Shown: positions 7,101 through 12,222 of the stretch, piece after piece
How positions within the stretch are numbered: position 1 is the first letter of the stretch
Layout of the letters: every line of letters begins with the position of its first letter
Assembly: GCA_947482805.1 (NCBI GenBank)
Contig: CANKLK010000058.1
Span: forward strand, 1 to 12,222
From: Flavobacteriaceae bacterium
GTDB taxonomy: Bacteria; Bacteroidota; Bacteroidia; Flavobacteriales; Flavobacteriaceae
Length of the DNA stretch: 12,222 nucleotides
Direction of reading: 5' to 3'
Notes under the pieces: generated by a model
What the model saw: the letters and a program-made list of their open reading frames with translations, nothing else
Database searches by the model: none
Told to the model about the DNA's origin: nothing
Program-made: the position numbers and the translations under genes

Positions 7101-9872
7101 TGGTTTCCCGTTTTCGCCAACAGTTACAATGTCAAAACGGTTGTTTTTACCTGTTTCAATCATACCGTATTTGTTTGGCTCAGGCGATTTTACTCCTACA
7201 TACGTTTTATAAGGAGAATAGGTAGTTGAAGCTACATCTGTACTAACATCGCCGCCATTTTCATAAACTTTTGTTATAAACGCTGCACGCAACATTCCTG
7301 GTGCTTGCCCTTGGATGTTTGGTTTTATCGGAATAGAAGCGCGTCCGTTTCCATCAACTTTTCCGGAGAAAATAGTAACTTCTTCTGTAGAAAAACTTCT
7401 GGTCGGATCATCAAAAGTATATTTGTCATAGCCTTTGAAAGTGGTTGACTGCTGGAAGAATTTGGCCTGAACTTCGGTTTTTAAATCTTTCCCAACAGCG
7501 CCATGAAGCCATAAAACCTGAATATTATTCACATTTTCTTTGCTTGCCGAAAGAATAGGTTCGTTAAAACTATTTTTGATTTTCAAACGATTTGGTTTGA
7601 TGGTTTCAACCTTTATGCTTTTATAAAAACGAGCTCCACCAATACTTACAACCGCTTCCCAGTTTCCTGTTGGCGCGCTGTCCTGAGTTGGCACTACAAA
7701 TTTGTAATGATTAAGTTCATTCAGTTTTTGAACCGATTGATAAACTGTTTTCCCGCGCGGATCGTTCAGTTTCAATTTTACAGGATGTGAAGCCGGTAAT
7801 ATATTAGCATTATCATTCAGGATAAAAGACAAATACATCGTATCGCCAGGACGCCAAACGCCGCGTTCGCCATACAGATAGCCTTTTAATCCTTTTTGCA
7901 AAGTTTCACCTGAAACGTCAAAATTACTAACCGACAACGAAAGCTCATCATCTAATTTCACGTAAGTGCTTTGATCACCTTTGGTTACTATCGCGAAATA
8001 CGCAAATTTTTCTAATTGAAACGAAACCATTCCGTCGCCATCTGTTGATGATGTGGCGATTTTTTGCTGTTGGTAATTATATAAATCAACACAAGCACCG
8101 GAAACAGCATCAGTAGAAACGATATTGCTAACCGCAATAACAACCGATTTGTCTGTTCCTCTTTTGGCAATAACCCCTAAATCAGTGGCAAGAACATTAG
8201 TCCCGATTTTAGTATTGTAATAATAATAGTCGGTGCATGGATCTTCACTTTCTCTCCAATCGTAATCTCTTTCATAATAATAGTCATCATAGTCACTACC
8301 GCTGTAGTTAACATCGTCTTCATTTTCTTCTTCTTCATCTTCACTCTCGTTGTTGTCATCCGAAGTTGCTGTTGATGTCTCGCATTTATACAAGGAATAT
8401 TTCTTTTTATAAGAGAACTCAACGCGGTAAATTGCGCCTGGTTCGGGCTTTATAATTTTTGAAATGTCTAATGCATACGTATTCCATTTGGTGTAATCCA
8501 ATATATTATTCTGTTTTAATTGAATAGTCGATTTGGCTACAGCTTGACTCACTTGTCTTAAATTTCTAGTGCCGTTTATTTCATTATCCTGCAAAAACTG
8601 CATGATGTTATTTTTGTAAATTTTATATATTTTTACATCAACCGCATTCAGATTCGCAGCTTCAAAATTGATTTTTAAATTGTTGGAACTTGGCAAAATG
8701 GTTCCACTTTTTAATAATTTTATTCCGGGTTTTATCTGATCAAACATCAATTTTTCAGAATAGTTATTTTTCATTTTATAGCCATCGATGCTTTCAATTC
8801 CCTGAAAAACCTCAACCAATTTACTTCCTGTAAATGATTGCTCAATTGCTGCTGCTACTTGGGTAATTTCGGGTTCATCTGTTACTGCCATCGCAGAATC
8901 TACAGCAACTGCTGCAGTATCAACAATAGCTTCAACGGCTACCGATTGATTCGAAGCTCCATTATCAACTTTTGACTTAACCGGATCTTTGTCGTAAAAC
9001 ACTTTTAAAACATTTCCCATTGTGGAAAACTTCAGGTTACTCGTATTTTCAATAGACACTAATCCTTTGAAATCCTGGTCTTTTTTTAATGGATCCGAAA
9101 AGTTAATCAGCACCGATTGGTTATTGGTATCTCCAACCTGAATTGTCAAAACTTTAAATTGGTTTTTTCCTGGTATCGGGAATTCAGCTCTGCCTTTTTG
9201 GTCAATATCTACATCGTCACCATCCCAGGCAATATTTACTTTGCTATCAGTTTCAAAACGCTGAATGCTGTCAATCATGAATTTGAATTCAGTTCTTGTA
9301 CTTGTAGCTTTATCAAATTTTATCTTTAAATCCTTGTCGTTTTGTGTAGCTTCTATAATTTTTTGGGCCTCTTCAAAACTAAGATTATCAGCTGTTTTTA
9401 GGGTTCCGTTTAAGTAATACCAATCTTTACTATAGGATTGCAAATCCTGAGTGTTCACAATAAAATCCTGCTTGATTGTTTTTACTGAAAAATTGAAATC
9501 CTTTAATTCTTTTGGAACTTTATTGGTGATTTCAGAAAGATGCAAGGTGATTTGGTACAAGGTGTTTTGATCCAATTTTTCTTTTGGAATAAAAGCAATG
9601 GTGTTGCTGGAAAGCGCTACAACTTTTCCGCTTACGCTTGGCGAAATTTCAAATAAATCTTCATCTAATTCCTGATTGGGTTTCCAATCACTTTTGTTGA
9701 AGGCCAACTGCACCCTAAAATCGGAATTGACCGAGACGAAACCTGATGAAAATCCTGTAATGTAGTCTTTGTAAAGAGCGTAATCTGAGTCAAAATCGGA
9801 AGCCGATTTTTTAGTACAGGATTGCAATAAAAAAATTGCAACGAACAAGCCGAAAATCTTGTTGGTTTTCAT
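4197..9872 (-). CDS. Alpha-2-macroglobulin family lipoprotein with thioester (YfhM-like, type I)
   Basis: Predicted protease-trapping envelope protein: in this family a protease cuts a bait region, the fold collapses around it, and a buried Cys-Gln thioester bonds to the attacker. The protein has 1891 residues, somewhat longer than E. coli YfhM. It starts with a lipoprotein signal peptide ending in lipobox LQSC (lipidated C19). The N-terminal part has beta-rich macroglobulin domains, including the hallmark GERGVWRPGD (668-677). The A2M-domain hallmark VVDEGLLDLT is near 1162-1171. The thioester motif GCVEQ is intact (C1446, Q1449) in an alpha-helical thioester domain running to about 1700. 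The C-terminus is receptor-binding-like (DYIDIRDDRANYYF, around 1830-1843). Odd segments are an Ala/Val-rich stretch (303-344), an acidic, tyrosine-rich stretch (504-552) between C497 and C546, and a run of six tyrosines (1623-1628). The ATG at 9872 is supported by the signal peptide right behind it; no Shine-Dalgarno sequence is visible. The partner gene pbpC follows on the same strand. Confidence 0.96.
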   Translation of the reverse strand: MKTNKIFGLFVAIFLLQSCTKKSASDFDSDYALYKDYITGFSSGFVSVNSDFRVQLAFNKSDWKPNQELDEDLFEISPSVSGKVVALSSNTIAFIPKEKLDQNTLYQITLHLSEITNKVPKELKDFNFSVKTIKQDFIVNTQDLQSYSKDWYYLNGTLKTADNLSFEEAQKIIEATQNDKDLKIKFDKATSTRTEFKFMIDSIQRFETDSKVNIAWDGDDVDIDQKGRAEFPIPGKNQFKVLTIQVGDTNNQSVLINFSDPLKKDQDFKGLVSIENTSNLKFSTMGNVLKVFYDKDPVKSKVDNGASNQSVAVEAIVDTAAVAVDSAMAVTDEPEITQVAAAIEQSFTGSKLVEVFQGIESIDGYKMKNNYSEKLMFDQIKPGIKLLKSGTILPSSNNLKINFEAANLNAVDVKIYKIYKNNIMQFLQDNEINGTRNLRQVSQAVAKSTIQLKQNNILDYTKWNTYALDISKIIKPEPGAIYRVEFSYKKKYSLYKCETSTATSDDNNESEDEEEENEDDVNYSGSDYDDYYYERDYDWRESEDPCTDYYYYNTKIGTNVLATDLGVIAKRGTDKSVVIAVSNIVSTDAVSGACVDLYNYQQQKIATSSTDGDGMVSFQLEKFAYFAIVTKGDQSTYVKLDDELSLSVSNFDVSGETLQKGLKGYLYGERGVWRPGDTMYLSFILNDNANILPASHPVKLKLNDPRGKTVYQSVQKLNELNHYKFVVPTQDSAPTGNWEAVVSIGGARFYKSIKVETIKPNRLKIKNSFNEPILSASKENVNNIQVLWLHGAVGKDLKTEVQAKFFQQSTTFKGYDKYTFDDPTRSFSTEEVTIFSGKVDGNGRASIPIKPNIQGQAPGMLRAAFITKVYENGGDVSTDVASTTYSPYKTYVGVKSPEPNKYGMIETGKNNRFDIVTVGENGKPKSVKNVEVRVYKLQSRWWWDASNDDLSNYNTSNSTIAYKNFVVNTDYSGKANISFSVRNEEWGNYLIRVSDPTDGHATGTKVYIDEPWWSAKSRTGDGESATMLRFSTDKTNYSVGDKAKIFFPSSEGGRAMISIENGTKVVKTLWAKTKKGETTVELPITGDMAPNVYINISLLQPHASTKNDSPIRMYGIVPIEVVDKNTVLEPQLTMPDVLRPEQTVNVKVSEKHGKKMTYTIAVVDEGLLDLTRFKTPNAWDSFYTREALGVRTWDIYDQVIGAYGGKVNQVFSIGGDADSGGGKAKKANRFKPVVLYYGPFELDKGGSKITKITLPKYIGSVRTMVVAADAKTNAYGMAEKATQVRSPLMVLASLPRKISPSEKVTIPVTLFATEKQIKNVTLQIKTNSAVKVVGRTTQKVTFTEPDEKMAYFNLEVGSITGIGKIDIIATSGKEKSTYTVEIDVTNPNPVTNAYSDIMIEPNSSKTISWKTFGVTGSNKAGIEVSSVPTVDFGRRLNYLIQYPHGCVEQTTSSVFPQLYLTDVMDLDAVRKQNIQQNVTVGIQKLGNFQLPNGGFSYWQGMTEADDWGTSYAGHFLIEAEKKGYVLPISFKSKWISYQGKIAKQWRFEKQYYNDMAQAYRLYTLALAGSADLASMNRLRETVGISNESKLRLAATYALVKQNAAGLALLSKSFIDEQNFNDNYYYYYYGSADRNRAMALETLILLGQKQKAFAMATKLAKNMSSDKWMSTQTTAYGLYAMSKFAKSNGSKGVSVQYSNGGKAVIINTNKTVAQRNLVVKKGGNAITIKNNKNNTLFVRVLNSGILPVGSEKVMQNNLSASVVFKNRKGNPITVTKIAQGTEFYAEVTLTNRKNEWIDNVALSQILPSGFEIVNTRYTDFGDATSNVADYIDIRDDRANYYFGLKANETRKFKILLNASYLGKYYLPGLQCEAMYDNDFLARTKGQWVEVVK

Positions 9873-9967
9873 GGTTGTAATAGAATTATTTGTTAGAACT
9901 TATTCCTTGAGTGATTTTCCTCAATTAGCAATATAACGTTAAAAGTATCAAAATATTATCTGAAAGA

Positions 9968-9992
9968 AAAAATATTATTTTGGAATATTTTT
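9968..9992 (-). terminator. Possible weak A/T-rich terminator after tadA
   Basis: A 9-bp perfect inverted repeat (9968-9976 with 9984-9992, 7-nt loop) lies 10 bases past the tadA stop codon. Read on the minus strand it is followed by a T-rich run (TTTTCTTTC). The stem is only A/T, so it may be weak or a chance result of base composition. If it works, it separates tadA from the macroglobulin transcript. The rest of the 9873-10001 gap is A/T-rich and holds no convincing gene or perfect promoter match. Confidence 0.3.
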
Positions 9993-10001
9993 CCTGTAAA
10001 A

Positions 10002-10445
10002 TTATTTCCTTTTAGAAGCAAAAAAACGAAGCATTAAATCCGAGCATTCCTTAGCTAAAACGCCTTGAATTACCTGAGTTTTTGGATGAATTGTCGTGCC
10101 TAAATTCTGGTAACCGCGTTGCTCATCCGAAGCACCAAAAACTATTTTTGAAATCTGACTCCAGTACAAAGCACCGGCGCACATTTGACAAGGTTCTAAA
10201 GTTACATAAAGTGTGCAGCCTTTTAAGTATTTTCCGCCTATAAAATTTGCTGCTGATGTAATGGCTTGCATTTCGGCATGAGCCGTAACATCATTAAGCA
10301 TTTCGGCAAGATTGTGGGTTCTTGCAATGATTTTATTATCGATTACGATTATGGCGCCAATCGGAATTTCCCCTTTTTCAAAAGCGAGTTCAGCTTCCTG
10401 CAAAGCTTTCTTCATAAAGTATTCGTCGGTGAAAGGATTTTCCAT
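10002..10445 (-). CDS. tadA: tRNA-specific adenosine deaminase (wobble A34 to inosine)
   Basis: Cytoplasmic zinc enzyme of the cytidine deaminase-like superfamily. In bacteria TadA converts adenosine 34 of tRNA-Arg(ACG) to inosine and is usually essential. With the ATG at 10445 the product has 147 residues, close to the family's usual size. The active site is complete: HAE (zinc ligand H56, proton-shuttle E58) and PCQMC (zinc ligands C86 and C89). N45 and the stretch DVTAHAEMQAI fit TadA rather than a free-base deaminase, though a guanine or cytosine deaminase of the same fold cannot be fully excluded. The frame is open further upstream to 10592, but that part overlaps dxs on the opposite strand and has no deaminase homology, so the ATG at MENPFTDEYF is chosen. 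A TAnnTTTG box ends 4 bp before this ATG. The gene diverges from dxs across 37 bp. Confidence 0.95.
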   Translation of the reverse strand: MENPFTDEYFMKKALQEAELAFEKGEIPIGAIIVIDNKIIARTHNLAEMLNDVTAHAEMQAITSAANFIGGKYLKGCTLYVTLEPCQMCAGALYWSQISKIVFGASDEQRGYQNLGTTIHPKTQVIQGVLAKECSDLMLRFFASKRK

Positions 10446-10449
10446 AAAA

Positions 10450-10457
10450 CAAAAATA
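10450..10457 (-). promoter_or_regulatory. Candidate -7 box of the tadA promoter
   Basis: The minus strand reads TATTTTTG, a perfect match to the Bacteroidota -7 consensus TAnnTTTG, 4 bases before the tadA ATG. Transcription would then begin at or within a base or two of the start codon, giving a leaderless or almost leaderless mRNA. I see no well-spaced -33 TTTG partner, which lowers confidence. Confidence 0.4.
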
Positions 10458-10470
10458 CAATTTCAATTCG

Positions 10471-10478
10471 TACATTTG
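10471..10478 (+). promoter_or_regulatory. Candidate -7 box of the dxs promoter
   Basis: The plus strand reads TACATTTG, a perfect TAnnTTTG match, 4 bases before the dxs ATG. This is the same offset as the box facing tadA on the other strand. No clear -33 TTG element lies at the expected distance. The predicted transcript would have essentially no 5' leader. Confidence 0.4.
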
Positions 10479-10482
10479 TCGC

Positions 10483-12222
10483 ATGTCAAAAAAATTGCTC
10501 GAACATATTGTCAATCCAACTGATTTGAGAAAATTAGATGTTGCCCAATTGCCGCAACTGGCAAAGGAATTGCGCGAATTTATTATTGACATCGTTTCCG
10601 TAAAAGAAGGCCATCTTGGTGCATCTCTTGGCGTGGTTGAGTTGACTATTGCTTTGCATTATGTTTTTGATACACCGAATGATTTGTTGGTTTGGGATGT
10701 AGGTCATCAAGCTTATGGTCACAAAATCTTAACCGGAAGAAGAAAAAAGTTTAATACGAATCGACAGCTTGGCGGAATTTCTGGATTTCCAAAACGTAGT
10801 GAAAGTGTTTATGATACTTTTGGCGTTGGACATTCTTCTACTTCTATTTCTGCCGCTTTAGGAATGGCGATTGCGTCGCAACTTAAAGGTGAAAACAAAC
10901 ATCATATTGCGGTAATTGGCGATGCTTCTATTGCGAGCGGAATGGCGTTTGAAGGTTTAAATCATGCCGGCGTTACCGATGCGAATTTGTTAATCATTCT
11001 GAATGATAACGCAATTGGAATTGACCCAAGTGTTGGTGCGTTAAAAAACTATCTGACAGCAGTCAAAGAAGGAAAAAATCCAAAACAAAACAATATAATT
11101 AAGTCGTTAAATATTGATTATTCAGGGCCAATTGACGGTCATGATATTCAAGGTTTAATTGTGGAATTAGAGCGTTTAAAAAAAGTAAAAGGCCCTAAGT
11201 TTCTTCATATCGTTACCACTAAAGGCAAAGGCTTACAACAAGCCGAAGACGATCAGGTAAAATACCACGCACCGGGAAAATTTGATGCTTCAACTGGTGA
11301 AATTCATAAAAAATCAGATGAAAATTTACCTCCGAAATTTCAGGATGTTTTTGGTTTAACCTTAGTTGAATTGGCAAAGAATAATCCCAATATTATTGGC
11401 ATCACTCCGGCAATGCCAAGTGGAAGTTCGATGAAATTTATGATGGAGGCCTTCCCAAAAAGAGCTATAGATGTAGGTATTGCTGAACAACATGCTGTGA
11501 CACTTTCTGCCGGAATGGCAACGCAAGGCATGGTCGTTTTCTGTAATATTTATTCAACGTTTTTACAACGCGCTTACGACCAAGTAATACACGATGTGGC
11601 ATTACAAAACTTACCCGTTATTTTCTGTTTGGATCGCGCCGGGTTAGTTGGAGAAGATGGCGCAACGCATCACGGTGTTTTTGATTTAGCTTATTTACGC
11701 TGTATTCCGAACATGATTATTTATGCTCCAAAGGATGAAATTGAATTACAGAATATATTATACACGGCTTCGTTGGGATTAAAACATCCTATTGCAATTC
11801 GTTATCCACGTGGGAGAGGCAAAAATGCCGCTTGGAAATCTCCTTCCGACTTTCAAAAAATTGAAATTGGCAAATCACAAAAATTAAGAAAAGGAAAAAA
11901 AGTTGCCATTTTATCAACCGGAACTTTAGCTGATAATGTAACATTGGCTCTTACCAATATTGAAGATCCTGAAAACCATTTTGCTCATTATCATTTTGGC
12001 TTTGTAAAACCTTTAGATGTAAAGAAACTGCACAAAATCTGTGATAAATTTTCAACTATTATTACTGTCGAAGACGGCGTAACTACTGGTGGATTTGGAA
12101 GTTCGGTTTTAGAATTCGCTGCCAAAAATGACTACGTTAACGAAATCTTCCTTTGCGGTGTTCCCGATTATTTTATTGAACACGGAACCGTTGATGAATT
12201 GCAACAATTCTGCAATATTGAT
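10483..12222 (+). CDS. dxs: 1-deoxy-D-xylulose-5-phosphate synthase (3'-partial)
   Basis: Cytoplasmic ThDP-dependent enzyme that condenses pyruvate with glyceraldehyde 3-phosphate, the first step of the MEP isoprenoid pathway; its product also feeds thiamine and pyridoxal synthesis. 580 codons run from the ATG at 10483 to the window end with no stop, so probably only about ten residues are missing. Visible motifs: H44 in KEGHLGASLG, WDVGHQAYGHKILTGRR (71-87), VGHSSTSISA (115-124), the ThDP/metal motif VIGDAS with LNDN (G146-D147-A148 to N176), catalytic E335 in AEQHAV, YSTFLQRAYDQVIHD (357-371), DRAGLVG (384-390) and the transketolase C-terminal region with GFVKPLD. Two oddities: the usual GDG is GDA, and the linker between VGALKNYL and GPIDGHD is about 30 residues shorter than in E. 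coli Dxs. Both look like lineage traits rather than damage, since everything else is intact. It is divergent from tadA. Confidence 0.96.
   Translation, partial: MSKKLLEHIVNPTDLRKLDVAQLPQLAKELREFIIDIVSVKEGHLGASLGVVELTIALHYVFDTPNDLLVWDVGHQAYGHKILTGRRKKFNTNRQLGGISGFPKRSESVYDTFGVGHSSTSISAALGMAIASQLKGENKHHIAVIGDASIASGMAFEGLNHAGVTDANLLIILNDNAIGIDPSVGALKNYLTAVKEGKNPKQNNIIKSLNIDYSGPIDGHDIQGLIVELERLKKVKGPKFLHIVTTKGKGLQQAEDDQVKYHAPGKFDASTGEIHKKSDENLPPKFQDVFGLTLVELAKNNPNIIGITPAMPSGSSMKFMMEAFPKRAIDVGIAEQHAVTLSAGMATQGMVVFCNIYSTFLQRAYDQVIHDVALQNLPVIFCLDRAGLVGEDGATHHGVFDLAYLRCIPNMIIYAPKDEIELQNILYTASLGLKHPIAIRYPRGRGKNAAWKSPSDFQKIEIGKSQKLRKGKKVAILSTGTLADNVTLALTNIEDPENHFAHYHFGFVKPLDVKKLHKICDKFSTIITVEDGVTTGGFGSSVLEFAAKNDYVNEIFLCGVPDYFIEHGTVDELQQFCNID

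Noticed and set aside
8177..8422. 81-residue Met/Thr/Lys-rich minus-strand frame inside the macroglobulin
   Set aside because: It is a shifted-frame shadow of the low-complexity acidic segment, with no domain or start signal.
9841..9872. Surface-export signal right after the lipidated cysteine of the macroglobulin
   Set aside because: The residues after C19 (TKKSASDFDSD) are not a clear match to the published Bacteroidota lipoprotein export motifs, so surface exposure is not claimed.
9907..9924. TTGAG...CTCAA inverted repeat upstream of the macroglobulin gene as an operator
   Set aside because: Only 5-bp arms with an 8-nt gap; too short to separate from chance.
9873..9967. Promoter for the macroglobulin gene on the minus strand
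   Set aside because: The minus strand reads near-matches such as TATTTTG and TATATTG, but none is a perfect TAnnTTTG with a properly spaced -33 partner. The region is so A/T-rich that chance matches are likely.
10446..10592. 49-residue N-terminal extension of tadA
   Set aside because: It overlaps the dxs start on the opposite strand, has no deaminase homology, and the 147-residue form already matches the family.

Overview
The window looks like chromosomal core sequence from a member of Flavobacteriaceae (Bacteroidota), most likely Flavobacterium or a close relative. Three things point this way. The DNA is A/T-rich and the gene starts show no Shine-Dalgarno sequence. Perfect TAnnTTTG promoter-type boxes (the Bacteroidota sigma consensus) sit in front of two genes. 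The protein families also have flavobacterial forms: an RNase E/G without the zinc-link cysteines, a short Dxs with GDA in place of GDG, and a large lipoprotein alpha-2-macroglobulin beside a PBP1C.

Layout, left to right: (1) 1-1542, + strand: an RNase E/G-family endoribonuclease, cut at its 5' end by only a few codons. (2) 1542-1702: the gap between convergent genes, holding a strong and probably bidirectional terminator (1546-1580) and then a long imperfect inverted repeat (1595-1702) that reaches into the pbpC stop codon. (3) 4076-1701, - strand: pbpC, a bifunctional class A penicillin-binding protein of the 1C type. (4) 4077-4196: a second, different palindromic repeat. (5) 9872-4197, - strand: a 1891-residue lipoprotein alpha-2-macroglobulin with an intact CVEQ thioester motif. 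(6) 9873-10001: an A/T-rich gap. (7) 10445-10002, - strand: tadA, the tRNA wobble adenosine deaminase. (8) 10446-10482: a 37-bp divergent promoter region. (9) 10483 to the window end, + strand: dxs, the first enzyme of the MEP isoprenoid pathway, complete except for its last few codons. No gene-free stretch exceeds 300 bp.

How the genes relate: the macroglobulin and pbpC genes form a known pair, transcribed from the macroglobulin towards pbpC. The usual proposal is that the macroglobulin traps foreign proteases covalently while PBP1C repairs damaged peptidoglycan. The other genes are housekeeping: RNA processing, tRNA modification and isoprenoid precursor synthesis. I found no mobile element, CRISPR array, RNA gene or clearly new system. 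The most unusual items are the two intergenic palindromic repeats, the low-complexity insertions in the macroglobulin, the missing zinc link in the RNase, the altered ThDP motif and short linker in Dxs, and the symmetric, possibly leaderless, tadA/dxs promoter pair.
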